A stretch of DNA of 64,000 nt from Castanea sativa. Its lineage: Eukaryota; Streptophyta; Magnoliopsida; Fagales; Fagaceae. Of the stretch, positions 13,231 to 26,300 are shown in pieces. A program made the position numbers and the translations under genes. The DNA lies in NCBI RefSeq assembly GCF_040712315.1, contig NC_134022.1, positions 7,894,673 to 7,958,672 of the forward strand, read 5' to 3'. The notes below the pieces were generated by a model. The model was not told where the DNA came from and made no database searches. It saw nothing but the letters and a program-made list of their open reading frames with translations. The stretch's first letter is position 1, and each line of letters starts with the position of its first letter.

Positions 13231-14160
13231 GGCTCCGTTTGGCTATAAAAATAGAAAAGTTAAGGGATGGAAAATATTGGGAGGATAGAAAATTCTATTT
13301 TCCATTATGTGTATTTGGTTGAGAAGAAAAATGAGAGAATGAAAAATGTAATTCAAATGAATTTATTCTCATGCTCCTATTATATAAAACATTATAATTC
13401 TTTTTTATTATGTTTCCCACAATCATATTAAATACATTTATAAGTATATCAATCAACTTTTATGTAAAAAAAAAAAAAATTACACAAATGATTTCTCATA
13501 GAAAAAACCCTCACACAAATTAAAAAAAGAAGACAATATATATACAAAACAAAACTAGCGTTCTAGATGGGTTTCCATCCTCTACCCGTTGATCCAAGAC
13601 CAATGGGCATAATAGGATGGCAACAAAATAGGGAAACTAATCATGACTCACTTGATTTGGATGGCCACTTTGAGGGGTAAATGTGTAATTTAAAATTTGG
13701 AACCTCATTTCTCCTCGATTTTGTTCCAAATTTAGAAGATGAAAATTTGTGGAAGGGTGAGGAAAACATTGTAACTCAACTATCGCCTTTTAGTATTTTC
13801 AATGGAAACATACCAGGTTCAAATTCCTCCACCTATATTATACTATTGAATTGATTATAATAATAATAAAAACAAAATATCTATCATTTTTGTGGATATT
13901 CTTGCGTTAAAATATCATTGAGTAGTAATAGGACTGCCTTTTTTATTTTCCAAATGGTCTCATGTAGTTTGTGTGTGTGTGAGTTGGGTGGAAGGTTGCT
14001 TACAGCTCCTCCACACCACGCCCACGGACCACTCCCAAGAAGAGTTTTTTTTTTTTTAGAGAGAGAGAGGGCCACAAGATGCTCTTACTCGATTACCTTT
14101 CAACCAATCCGAGGGCTAGACTTTACCATATTTTGAATCCAAAAACTTGGACAGTTAATT
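13231..14160. other. Intergenic with a possible MITE end
   Basis: GGCTCCGTTTGGCTATAAAA at 13231 looks like a Tourist or hAT terminus, but I found no matching right end. The frames at 13884-14136 overlap on opposite strands and are not genes. Confidence 0.4.
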
Positions 14161-14164
14161 TTTA

Positions 14165-14378
14165 TGGTCTAGTTACCAGGTGGAGCGTGGCTTAATGATA
14201 GAAGTTCAGAATCCTTGTCCTAGCACTCAGAAATGAGCAGTTTAAGCGATTGCTCTAGTAGAGTTCATATGATACATATGGTATAACTTATTGTGGTCAC
14301 GTAGTGTGAGATCGATAAGCCTACAAGGATTCATTTTCATTCAACCAAAAAAAGATAAAAAAATTTGTGGTCTAATTA
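14165..14378 (+). mobile_element. tRNA-derived SINE, family 2
   Basis: Flanked by TGGTCTAGTTA (14165-14175) and TGGTCTAATTA (14368-14378), one mismatch in 11. The body starts with GTGGAGCGTGGCTTAATGAT, an A-box-like stretch. It has a decayed B-box-like GCAGTTTAAGCGAT around 14236-14250 and ends in an A-rich tail at 14346-14363. No open frame. Sequence differs from families 1 and 3. Confidence 0.65.
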
Positions 14379-14593
14379 TTAATATCCACCCTATTTTTAT
14401 TTCATAAATATTTGTTGCGACTTACGATATCCATTAGATAAAATCTTATATTGACACTTGGGGATGAATAGTAGAAAATAAGAGGTGTAGTTGTGTCATT
14501 GGCATATATGCACCAAATTTTCTTCAAGACAGTGACTTTGTCTTTTTTCTCTCTTTTTTTTTATTTAATTTTTTAAATTTGGAAACCAGAGGC

Positions 14594-15040
14594 TTAGGGT
14601 ATGTTTGGTAACTATTTTTTCCCATTATTTTCTGGTTCCAAAAATAATTTTCTAGTTTTGAAACTAAAAAATTTGTTTGGTAACCCAAAATGGATTGAAA
14701 ACAAAAATTGTTCTCAAAACTCAATTTGTGAAGGAAATTGAAAACATGTAAAAGGCTGTTTTCAGTTTCTAGTTTTCAAAAGTCAATAAAAACACACATT
14801 TGATTTAATAAATCTGTCTTATTTAATGAGCTAGCATTAGAGTTCAAACCCTCGTAACAACATATTTTTTTATTTTTTTCTTCAAAAAACTATATATATA
14901 TATATATATATATTTTTTAAATTTCAATGAACCAAACGTGTTTTTGATTTTGAAAGTACAGTAAAATTGTTTTTTCTTTATATTTCCAAAAACAAGTTTT
15001 TGAAAATAGAAAACAAAAACTATTACCAAACATAATCTTA
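14594..15040. mobile_element. Tourist-like (PIF/Harbinger) MITE, 441 bp, TTA duplication
   Basis: TTA at 14594-14596 and 15038-15040 bracket a 441-bp unit. Its ends are inverted repeats: left GGGTATGTTTGGTAACTATT, right (reverse complement) GATTATGTTTGGTAATAGTT. The GGGTNTGTTTGG end plus a TTA duplication is typical of Tourist-like elements. It contains an internal AT microsatellite at 14890-14913 and no transposase. Confidence 0.8.
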
Positions 15041-15203
15041 TATTGTGGTCCAGAAACATGACTATCAGTCTATCATATCATCATAACTAGCAATGAAGCA
15101 GTCTTCAGAGAATTCAACAGTTCGAGGAGGAAAAAAACAAAATTAGAGAAAAGCATCTATCCAAATATTCAAAAAGAAAAACTTTTCTGTTTCCGTAAGC
15201 AAA

Positions 15204-15269
15204 AAGAAAGTTAACAAATAAAGAAAAAAATGCACTTTTAAAAACATCAGAAAACGAGAGTGTGAAAAC

Positions 15270-15300
<31 letters not shown>

Positions 15301-15437
15301 AAGTTAACAAATAAAGAATAAAAATGGACTTTTAAAAACATCAGAAAACCAGAGTGTGAAAACTATATATAAAAGAAAGTTAACAAATAAAGAATAAAAA
15401 TGGACTTTTAAAAACATCAGAAAACCAGAGTGTGAAA

Positions 15438-15472
<35 letters not shown>
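15204..15472. repeat. Tandem repeat, three units of 76 bp plus AT expansions
   Basis: Units begin at about 15204, 15295 and 15371. Each contains AAAGTTAACAAATAAAGAA, ACTTTTAAAAACATCAGAAA and GAGTGTGAAAACTA. Units 2 and 3 are almost identical; unit 1 differs at a few sites. The AT run that ends a unit is expanded after units 1 (15271-15294) and 3 (15442-15472) but not after unit 2. Confidence 0.85.
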
Positions 15473-15475
<3 letters not shown>

Positions 15476-16069
15476 TTCAAAAAAAAAAAATCCCCTAGGA
15501 AGACAAGTTGATTAGTGGCCCAACTAATGACTATGACAAATCCGGGGGCTTTTACATTCCACTTGCTCAACAGAAGAGTCCAAACTCCAAAGTCTTTGCA
15601 TTCCTTATAATAATGTCTCTATTTGAATAATTACTAATCGACTACACATAAAGCCAAAAGGAGGGAAAAAAAACACTATTAACTTTAATTATTTCTTTCT
15701 TTTTTTAATATCTAATAGCAACTACTATAAGATATACATATGAAATTGCTATCATGAAATGTGAATAATATAGCCTGACTTCCTCGCAATACCCGAAAGC
15801 ACAAGGAATAATAATAGTAGTTACAAAAAAGAAAGGAAAAATTAATATTTCCAACTTACCAGAAGAAATATGCAAACCAATGAGTTAATAAATAAGAATA
15901 TGTTACTATGATATTGCAAGTGCACACCCAGTCCAATCACTAGATGGACCCAGGCACAAAGAGTTTTATACAATGAAATTTGTAGAGTATGAGTTTGAAA
16001 CTTAGGTTAGGGATATTGGAGAGTTAATAAACAGGCTAGAATGTTGCGATCTATAAGAATAATAGATAA

Positions 16070-16668
16070 ATATGACAAAAAACACTCCTCGGACATAAGC
16101 CGAGGACCACTCGTATTGCCTTTCTTTCTATAAGCAAAAAATTACAATTTTTAGTTTCAAAAAAATGTCTCTTCTCTTCTTTCCTCTCTCGTCTTCTTAT
16201 AGCCCTCTTCTTCTTCCCTGTTTCTTCCATGTGTAACACATATTTTCCTCATAGATACTTGTCTCATCCACCACCTTCTTGAAGTCTTCAAATAATAGCT
16301 GAAAAACTGAATATTACTATTCAAAGGTCATTTCTCCATTAATGCGGCCAGGGAAGTAGATGCAGGGCCTTTAATGTGGTGGTAGCAGCTTTTTTCCTTA
16401 GATATTTCTCACACGTTCCTCCTTTTAACGAGTGCTTGGATCACGCCTTTACCCAACAGATCTTCCAGAATTCTGTCTCTAAATCTTTTAGCACGTCCCA
16501 TGGCCTTTACTGGGCCCGTCTGAGGAGATACTCCTCTTCGGACAATTCCTCTGCCCCTTATAGCGCGAACTGGCCTGTAGTCCTTGAAGACTCTAATTGA
16601 ACAGACTTATACTAACAAACTAGGCCCAAGGCCCAAATGTGCATTTAAGCATTTTTACCCCTCACAGA
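16070..16668. mobile_element. LTR-like retroelement remnant
   Basis: About 600 bases from TGACAAAAAACACTCCTCGG to TTTTTACCCCTCACA. The region is GC-richer than its surroundings, has CT-rich tracts and a GCCGAGGACC / CCTCTTCGGAC pair, and starts TG and ends CA. The flanking 5-mers do not match, so it is an old or rearranged LTR if it is one. The short frames here (- 16051-16239, + 16376-16600) show no domains. Confidence 0.4.
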
Positions 16669-17525
16669 TATATTAGCACAAAAAAATAAATAAAGTTAAT
16701 ATGATATGATATGCCCACAAAAAAAAGAATACGTTAGTATGATGTGTTTCTTTTTCTTTCCTTCTTTTTTTTTTTTTTGGTCAAATGATGGATGAATTAT
16801 AAATTTCATTAGTCCTGTAATTCTTATTTATTTTAGATTGAATTTTGTTAAAATTAAAGTGATAAGGAGAAATATTGGAGAGAGAGCATAGAAGTTTCAC
16901 AAAATGACTATAATTTTACAATAAATTAGACCTTTTAAGTTATTACCATTTTCACAAAATTTACCAATATATTATCATTCTTAAAAAATTTCTTATTTCT
17001 TATTTTGAAAGAGAAGAAATATCAATATAAACCAATATATTATTATTATTTTTATCAAATTCCATACTTATTTTTTTGAAAGAAAAGATAATGACAATAT
17101 ATTCCTTTTATTTATTTTTGTAATGGGAGGAGACAATTAACAGTATACATGTTTTTGTTTAAAAGAAAAATAACGAGAAAGCGCACCAAATAGGGCATTA
17201 GATTATTCGTCGGCCAAAAATTACGGCCAATCTCGCACTTTAGGAGCATGTCATTAAATTAAAGTTAAGGTAGAACAGAACAACACTTAAAGAACTTTGA
17301 TTACTTCAGACAATAAAGGAGCTTTGATTAAAATAACGAGATTGTCATTTCATAGCTCAATTATTTCACATAAGAATCATATCACGCTTTAATAAAGCTC
17401 ATTTCCTTTTCTTTCAAAGCTATAAATAAACCATCTCGTGATAATGACAACTCGGCTTCTGCATCTTTCCTAACATAATTCATTCAACATAACCATTAAT
17501 CAGCCCATCGTGATTAACAACAATC

Positions 17526-17584
17526 GCCCATGGTTTTTTTTTTTTTTTTTTTTTTTTTTACAAGATAGAATGCCCATAGTTTTT
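17526..17584 (-). mobile_element. SINE family 1 insertion reduced to tail plus about 12 nt
   Basis: A run of about 26 T is followed by ACAAGATAGAA, which equals the 3'-most bases of SINE family 1 next to its tail (compare 6423-6434). The unit is flanked by GCCCATGGTTTT (from 17526) and GCCCATAGTTTT (from 17572), a 12-13-bp direct repeat with one mismatch. I read this as a target-primed insertion in which copying stopped almost at once. Confidence 0.6.
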
Positions 17585-18662
17585 AAACAGCAAGAGTGTT
17601 GTTGCTTTTACAAATTATGTGCTTAAAAAGTTTCAATTAATTTAATTAGTAAAATTTTATCTCATTGAATAAGAAATTTAAAATTCAATCCTCGAATATA
17701 CTAATAAGTAATTGATATCTTAATCTGGTGATAAAAAAACTATCACCAAGAACGGATTTCATAAGTTGAAATTTTTTATTAAAATATTTTTAATACATTT
17801 TTACATTTTTATTACATTTTAAAATTTGTAATTGTTTGTATGTTAACATTTTACATATCATATCATTTTCACTTTCTTTTTTTTTTGGGTTTTCATTGGC
17901 ACCGTTGTCCACTTTAGTTAGTAATTGACTATTAAATGCCTTAATGTTTAACTATCTCATAAATACAGGTTCTCAACGTTGCAAAATATGGAATGGAGAA
18001 GTTTAATTGTTATTGGCAAATATATATATATTACTAACAAAAATTGATGGCAATGATGCAACATCAATATGAAAACAAAATCAAATATAAAGAATTAAAA
18101 CAAATATTTTGAAAGAAAAATGGTCAAGATAATCATTAGACAAACTCTCCGTGCATCAGACACCTAAATAGTTTCAAATTACTTATAAATTAATGAGGAT
18201 TTCTCTCGTGATGTTGGTTTTCACTAAAACCCAAACTTCTCACCTTTTTTTTTTTGGAGAGAGAATCTAACTTCTCACCTAAGACTCATTAACTACATGA
18301 AATTGATATCATTAATATATTTTTTATTTAGTAAATTTATTATTTAATTAAAATGCAACAAAATAGATAAAGTACAAATATTATTATACTAAAAAAGTAA
18401 GGTTTTAAACAAATATATACTATAAAATAACTTAAAAATTAAGGCCATTTCAAGAAGATGGATTTTTGTAGGGTTCTTAATAAAATTGATTTTCTATACT
18501 TCTATATCTATCTATATTTCTATTATTTAAGAGATTTATAAGCTATTTAAGTCATGTAGTTTAAGTCTTGAATATCCTAAGATATGCTCTCTACTCACTT
18601 ACTAGTTTTCAATTAAAGGAAACAAATTCATAAAATAAAAACTCATAATTTTGAAAAGTGCT

Positions 18663-18775
18663 ATGTCCACAGTATTTTTATAATATTTTTACAACAAATC
18701 ATAAGTGATTAGTTGTTATTGGTGCTAATTTGAATTTATCACTGAAATTATTTGATTGCCTAACCAATAACATTC
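18663..18775. mobile_element. Fold-back MITE family A, copy 2 (right arm lost)
   Basis: Left arm matches the family: TATAATATTTTTACAACAAA then CATAAGTGATTAGTTGTTAT. The centre AATTTGAATTTATCAC follows, and only the start of the right arm (AACCAATAAC at 18762-18771) remains. So this copy is truncated. Confidence 0.6.
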
Positions 18776-20559
18776 TACTAAACCCACGTTCTTAGCAACT
18801 TAAAGTCTTTTTATCTCTTATTATTTTTTAAATTTAAACAAATTCAACATATTTTCCTCCTTATCTGTTATATTTTTTTTAAAATTAAACAGACACTATT
18901 TCTTCTAAAATTTAAACAAATTCAACCTGCTTTCATCCTCAAATTTTAGTGCACAAAAAGAGATGAAATAGATTTTTTTTTTTTTTTTGGAAGGAAATAG
19001 CTAGAATCCAAGTTATTATTACATACACGAAGTTTTAGACAGAACAATTTGAATTCTCTGGCAAAGGAAAAAAAGAAAGAAAAGAAAAGAATAAGAAAAA
19101 GTAAAGGTGAAGGCATCCGGCAAGTAATTTCCTAATTAACAACCCAAACTCCGATGATTCTAGTGAAGCAGTACCGCACAAATAGTATATATATTTTTAC
19201 TTCTCCATTCTTTTACGTGTAAAAGCCATTGATTCTGGACCCCGGAGAACTCAGAAGTCAGAACATTAAAAGCATAGTTTAAATAATATAAAAATCTTTA
19301 TATATATATATATATATTGTTCAGTTCCAACCTACCTCAGCAAAAAGAAAATATCTGCACAAGACGTGCACTTGATTTCGACCTCGAAAAAATAAAATAA
19401 AATAAAAATACTTTAGTTTTTTTTTGAACTATAAAAATAGTTTAGTATCCTAGTTGATTTATGTTATGTCAGAAAGTTTTTTGATTTAACAATGAGCAGT
19501 GGACGTGTGTCACATTTTGCTCCGTACGTGACTGTCAAACTCAAACTTTTATGGTGCTTGCTGGGAATCTTCAAACCCCACAACAGGAGGCTTCCTAAAA
19601 TGGTTTTGTTAATAATAAATTTAAAATAACAAAAAGTTTTGGTACCACAGTATAAACATAGTGGAAGGTTAAGTCATTAATTTATTAACTTATTATTGTT
19701 CCAAAAGCGCTTTTGTATGAATAAATTAGTTTTATTTGTTACTTTTACCAAAATCAAAAGCAAGGTTTCTTGGGTTGCATAAAACGAGTAGTCTGATGAA
19801 AGAAAGGAATTTTTTATTTAAAAAACGAATTTGACAACTAAAAAATTAGAAATTTAAAATCAAACACACCCTTCTTTATTTCACAACCAAATAGATTAAT
19901 ATACATTTTGCTTATACGTATCAACTCGTGATTGGATTTCACTACTTTTATTCAATATTTTTATAAATTTGTTAAGGATATTTGAACATGTTATATTAAT
20001 TTATGCACCAATTATAAGTGAACATATAATTATTATAGATGCAATAGGATAACTATTAATAAATTATTTTTAAAAAAATTTGATATAATTTTCATGAAAT
20101 ATATAAAAAACAATCAAAAAAAAAATTTTCTCTTATAAAAAAAATTATAAAATTATTTTTAAGCGAATACTCTTAAAATATCAGTTAAAATTACTTTTAT
20201 TTTAAATTTGAGTATAACATGGGTGTAACAAAATTTACAACAATTTCATAATATTTTCAGTTTAATCTATTATGTCCTTAAAAGATTAGATTGTTCTTGC
20301 AAAAAAAAAAAAGTTGTTTATTATAGTGGATCTAGATACTACTTTAAAAACTTTTTTTTAAAAAAATTTTAATATATAACATTCAAATATCCGTCAAATT
20401 TTTTTTTTTATAAGTTAAACTAAGTGAAACTCACTATTAATTTAAAATCTTTGTAAATTATTGTTACGTTTCTAGTTTTATTGTTTAAAAATTAAAAAGA
20501 GGCAGCCATCAGGACCCAAGGAAAAAAAAAAAATTTAAGAACGGCTGAGAAAAAGCAAG

Positions 20560-20900
20560 AGTGGTTTCGCGTTCAAGGACATGTCCGGTGATTCGGAAAC
20601 AAACGTGGGAGAACAAAAAAAGTCCACGTGGCAAAGCCATGGTTATTTGTTTGAGTGTTTTACTTTAGTTTAAAGGCCTCGAACATTGTGCCGATGGAAC
20701 AAGGAATTTTCTGGACCATTGCCTCGCTTTTCTTCTCCTCCACAGTCGGAGAACTTCACTTCTCTGTTCCTTTTTTTTTAACCTTTCTCTCATAATTTTA
20801 AAGGTGTCTTATTTTACACTCCAAACTGTTGGTTTCACACCCACGCTTTTCTCGAATTGCGTGCTTCATAATGGAAGTTTATCAATGGTGTGGTGTGTAA
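20560..20900. promoter_or_regulatory. Orphan promoter-like island 1 with a G-box
   Basis: GC-richer than its surroundings. Contains the palindrome GGACATGTCC (20577-20586), AACGTGG (about 20602-20608) and the G-box CCACGTGGC (20624-20632). Further on comes a pyrimidine-rich leader-like stretch (20725-20790). No open frame follows that could be a gene. It could be a lost gene's promoter or drive a non-coding RNA. Confidence 0.3.
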
Positions 20901-22534
20901 GTGTACCCAAATAATTGATGGTGTGAAAAAATTATTGGGTTAAAATCCGGGATCGAATCCTCTTGATCTTCTTTAATCATTATCTTTATTCTTGACATTT
21001 TTATTTAACAATGGGTTACGGGTTTAGGAAAATTTTAATAGAATCTCATTTTTATGGAAAACATAAAAAATTGTAAAAAAAACCCTTCAAAAAGATATTT
21101 CATAAAGGAGAGCCCTAATAATTAAGATGTATTTAATGTTTTATATTAAATAATTGTTTGTACATACTTGTTCAAAAAATTAAGTAAAACTATCTACATA
21201 TATCTATACCAAAAAAACAAAAAAAAAAAAACACACACACACATTACCACAATAGATTTGATTCTTTAAAAAAAAATTATTAACTTTTATATATGTATAT
21301 ATATATATATATATATATTGAAAATTCTGCATTACAACTTATAATTGATTTTTTATTGATTTTTAACTCATACTTTTATGCAATTCATTAACATGATCCA
21401 TAAAAAGTGAAATGGTTTCTTTACCCACTTATGTGATAATTTATCTTGGTGCTAATCAAGGATGATTAAACCTTGTGTTTTTTTATATACAAAGTGAAAA
21501 AGTTTAGTGTTTTTTAATTATCGTGATTTACTTGTTAATTTCAAGATAGTGATTTTGTGATGTGTTTTATTCCAATCAACTCAACTAATGATATTTTATC
21601 CTTAAATATAGGATTTAAATTTGAACTGATGTTTAAAAAAAATCATTGATGTATCTTAAAAGAGTAGTTATCATGGATTGATGTTAAATATAATCATGTG
21701 TGTCTATATATATAATGATTTTGTGTTGTAATTCAAGTTGATTAGTTTGTAAATTTTTTAAAGGAGAGGAATTTTTTTTTTACTTTTTTTATAGAACTAT
21801 CTATTCTATTTTAACTTGCTTAATTAAAGAAATAATGTGTGGAAGATATTTAATAAAATATACATATAAATAAATCGTGTCATTGGTGTTTATATAATCA
21901 CCGCTGATAAAATTATGCCACGTTTAAAATGTGACATCACTTATAAACAAATCGATGAGTACGTACTGATCCCAACTTTGCTGGCATTTCTCTAGGTAGA
22001 ATGATCATCACTTCTGTTAAAACAAAATAAAAATGACAAGTAATATAACATAACAATAAAATTAGAAGTTATTTGACAAGGTCTATATGTGTTTGGATAA
22101 GATTATTTTGTTGATTATATAAAAGTATAAGTGTATTCAATTGGTGATTGTTTTAAAAAATTGCACATTCTCTTCTAGAATGAAATATAAACTCAATCAA
22201 GCATGCCCTTAGAAAAGTTCTCATTCAATTCTTTTTCTAGATAGATTGGTTGCAGATGTCATACTAGGATTTCTATGCATTTACGCTCGTTGATTGTCAA
22301 AAAAATTTTGAGTGGTGAGATTCACTTACTTGGCAATTTTCAAAAGGCACTAAAAAGAGAGAACTGATTGGAACCCAATACATCTATAGAAATTTGGACG
22401 CATATCAAATAATTATCTCTCGTCAGTATCTTGTGCACTAAACCCAACCGCTGAACCACATCCTCCAAAAGAATAAGTTCACTTGTATTTTGGGTTAATT
22501 TCAAAATGAATGTTAAGATGGAGTTGTTACAATT

Positions 22535-22965
22535 AGAGCATTTTTAATAGATGCTCTATATCTATTTTTTGGAGCAAAAACATCACTGTTTAAACTCAAA
22601 CAGATTCTTCATCTCCATTTTTTATATTAGATTTGCTACAGGCCTCTCTACAAACAGAAAATACTATAGCTTTTACTATTCATATTTCAAATGTTTTTTT
22701 CTATTATAATAATCAGATATTGAATAAAAAAATATTGAAAGATGTGTAATTGTTAAAAATAAATAAATAAAAATTGAATGAAGAAATAATATTTAAATGA
22801 GATAGAGAAAATGATAGAGAATATGTTAGAATGTGTATTTGAAAAAGTAAGTCAGTAAAAGATAAATATTACTGCTCACGTCTAAACAGTACAAAATTTT
22901 GTACAAAAATTTAAATAAATTGCCGGAGATATTGTAGCATGGCATGAATGCTTAGGTTTGTGTAG
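22535..22965. mobile_element. Putative hAT-like MITE
   Basis: Left end AGAGCATTTTTAATAGATGC then TCTATATCTATTTTTTGGAG is a common plant MITE terminus. The right end GAGATATTGTAGCATGGCAT then GAATGC is a weak inverted counterpart. The interior contains CTATAGCTTTTACTATTCAT. Assigned by resemblance; no duplication confirmed. Confidence 0.35.
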
Positions 22966-23378
22966 GTAAGGTGTTTATTTGATAGGACATTCATTAAAAA
23001 TTAGATATGCGTGATGTGAACTGTGAAGTATGGAGATTTGAAAAGATATCAAATTCAAGTTATTTTAATGTGTCCTACTCCTACACGCCACAGCAATTCA
23101 TAGTTTAAAGACAAATTGAACTTCCATTCCAAGTTGTAAATAATGTTTGGTTAAAGTACTTTAACTTTTTTTTCTCAACAAGTGCATACTGATGAAAGAA
23201 GTCTCAATAAAACAGAACGGTAGTTGGGTCAAAAGAAGTCACATGGAAAGTTAACCCACTTGTAAATCTTGTTATCACGGTGTAAAATAAAATCACTAAT
23301 TTTAAATCATGTTGCACTATTTATATTAGTCTATTACCAAGTATCAAGATATGAAAAAAATAAAATATTAGAAAAAGT

Positions 23379-23816
23379 TTAGGGCTGTTTGGTTTGTGTT
23401 GAGATTGTATTCATTTTCTATTTTCATTTTTTGTACTCATTTTCTATAATCAAATTTTGTACTCATTTTTTGTTTCTATTTTTTTTTTGGGTATGATTTT
23501 CTTCACCTTTTTTTTTTTTATGACAACCAGCCACAAATAGAGAGAAAGAGTGTTTTTTGATATGACCAATCAGTGATAGTGGAATCTACAAATTTGATTT
23601 TTTTACAAAAATGCCACTATATTCATTTTCTAGAAAATAAAAACACCAAAAAATTATATTCAGTTTTTGTATTCAAATCCTATATTTTTGGATACTAAAA
23701 ATAAAATTCAAATACAAATACAAAACCAAACAAGTTTTTTAGTGGTAGATCACACAAAAAATTGAAAATGAATACAAAACACACCCATTTTTTTGCTCAA
23801 ACCAAATAGGCCCTTA
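23379..23816. mobile_element. Tourist-like (PIF/Harbinger) MITE, 432 bp, TTA duplication
   Basis: TTA at 23379-23381 and 23814-23816. Ends: left GGGCTGTTTGGTTTGTGTTG, right (reverse complement) GGGCCTATTTGGTTTGAGCA. The inverted similarity continues inwards through GTATTCATTTTC. Non-coding and AT-rich. Similar in ends and size to the element at 14597-15037 but with a different interior. Confidence 0.8.
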
Positions 23817-26273
23817 GAGACACAATTATTACCACAATTTAATATGATCAACTATTGAGTGGTATAAAAACAAATAGTGGATCTATGTTAAAATAATTGT
23901 CCACTACTCATCCTATCCCAAAAAAAAAAAAAAAAATTGTCCACTACTCATAGTTAACTTACTTCTACAAATTATGATAAAGTTACAATCATAGAAGAAT
24001 CGAGAAATATTGAGCAGATGGTGAAACCTTCTAGTGCGGGTGAACATAAATCATTATGTAGGACCACATGATTATTTGAACTCTTTAAAAAGAAAATTTT
24101 ATAATTTTTTTTTTAAATTTTGCAGGATCACATGATTGTCCTCCCGTTATGTACTGAACAATTTCTTGAGATGGTGAGTGAACCTATTCTGAAGGGAAGT
24201 GAAAAGTTGTTTGTTTCAAGTCTTATTATTGCAAAATTAAATTTTTGTTTTTAAAAAGTTTGCATTTGTTTGTGGAAAGAAAAAAGAAAAATTGAATGTT
24301 AGCTTAATTATGTGACTGACTCGCTTTTGAGCAGCTCCATAGTCTGTCAACAAAGTCGGTGAACCGTGGAAATTCTGAAGTTTAATGGAATTGTTGCAAG
24401 TGTCAAGTCTTCCTCCAATACAATATTACTGAAATTTCCCTTGGTTCCATGCATTTCTAGTTGTGCCGATGAATTCGTAGAATATCTTCATAATTGAAAA
24501 AACAAAACAAAACAAAAGCAGAATCATCGAATTTCTTCAAATTTCTTAAATTATTCTTGCAAACGATTCCATTTGAATTAATTTCCCTTGGTTTCATCTT
24601 TCATGTATTAATTAAAGCTATTTAAACAGGATATACTTGACCTTTAAGAACTGAAAGTGAGAGGCTGTGAGCCCGTGACTGTAAAGCATCTTGATGTCTG
24701 GACACAATAATAATTTGTGGAAAAAAATTAAACAAAATATATTCCTCTCGCAAAAGAAAGAAAATGACAGTGAAATATGTAGACTCTTTAAACTCAAGTA
24801 TGATTACCACTTTTATACAAGTTGATTTGTGGCTAACTTAAGGCATATGAAAGAGAAATTATTATTTATACAGGGAGGATTGCTGATGTGTTCTTTCCTT
24901 ATCAATGAGATAGTGTCATTTATGCAAATGTATGTGTGAACTTTCTAATCAGCATAATGAATAAAAAATAAAATTATCAAACGATGTCACATTTACATAA
25001 ATAATAACATTTTATTAGTTGGGAGATTAGGAGGACGACGTCAATAGTTCACCTGGTGGACTTAATAATTTCTTCATTGGCTTGTGAATGTATTCACTTA
25101 TCTCATCTCCCTTCCCCTATATATAGGTGTGTGTGTGTGTCTGTTTCTCAAAAGAAAAAATAATTTCTTCATATGCTACCGCATTTCTAATTTTTTCCAC
25201 CCAAAATTTAAGGGAAAAATAAAATTTATATATATATATTTTTTACTTACTTTTTCAAATATAGTTTTCAAAGGATTTTCTATTTTACTCTATCTCATTT
25301 CAATATTAATTTTATATCATTTTCTAATAGAAACAAGCACCCAAATAGGGAGAAATTATTTGATTTATGAAAAGGAAATATTAATATCAAACTAAAGTGT
25401 AAGGTACATCTTTCAAGTTTAGGGTCATTTTGATTTAGTCTCTAAGATTTGAAAATTTTGATCCATTCCCTAACATTAGGGTTTATTCTAATTGGTAGGG
25501 TCTCCATCCATGTCAATGATTTACTTATTAAGTAACACCACATCTCAGATTATCGTAGGTTTGAGAATACATAGAAGTTTATCTTAGCTATTTATGTATT
25601 CTGTGTGGGGAGTTTTTATTTTTATTAATTTATTAGATTTGAGAATAAGTTATAGCTGCAATACAAAACTAAGGTTGTCTAGAGAAGAAATAAAAATTTA
25701 AAACATAAACATAAAATATATAATTTTCTTTTTAGAAAAAACAATCAACCACCTAAAATACCAAAATACTTAGGATATGTTTGAAATGGAAGGAGATGGA
25801 GGGGGAAGAGAGGGAAGGATGTCATAGGGATAGGCTTCAGCAATATGTTAGTAACATTGGGTTTGGTTATGGTGATTTGTGAGGGGATGGTAAGATGAGA
25901 GTAAAAAATAAGGAGGAAAATCATTTAGAATGTTGTTTGATTGGGAGGGGAAGGGGGGTTAGATTTTGGTGTGGCTCGAGTGTTAAATCCCTAGGTATAC
26001 ATAAATCTCATCTCCCCAATTTGGGGAGAAAATTGGGGTAAATTGTGTAAGTGTATTGTTACAGTGTTTTTTAACCCAAGCGTTTTTTTTTTTACGTACC
26101 CAAATGTTAGGTTTTTTTTTTTTTTTTTTTCTTACAGACTACTAAACAAAAATTTATGTTATAAAAGTATGAAAGTAAATTTAATTATACAAATTTTTTT
26201 ATTTTCTCATTTTACTCTTAATTCAAAAAAAGTAATTTTTCATCTTTTCACTTATTCACCATACCAATTTTAC

Positions 26274-26300
26274 ACACACACACACACACACAAAAAAAAA
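26274..26300. repeat. (CA)n run followed by poly-A
   Basis: About nine CA units then a run of A, within a stretch of otherwise T-rich DNA. Confidence 0.8.

Larger units (their letters stand above)
16669..22534. other. Intergenic, AT-rich, no gene seen
   Basis: No coding signal. Holds the truncated SINE, a family A MITE, AT runs and promoter-like island 1, which are listed separately. Many T or A runs of 10-20. Confidence 0.5.

Noticed and set aside
25084..25395. 103-codon Phe/Ile/Leu-rich frame that looks membrane-like
   Set aside because: T-rich DNA gives hydrophobic frames by chance; it includes a GT microsatellite and poly-A stretches.
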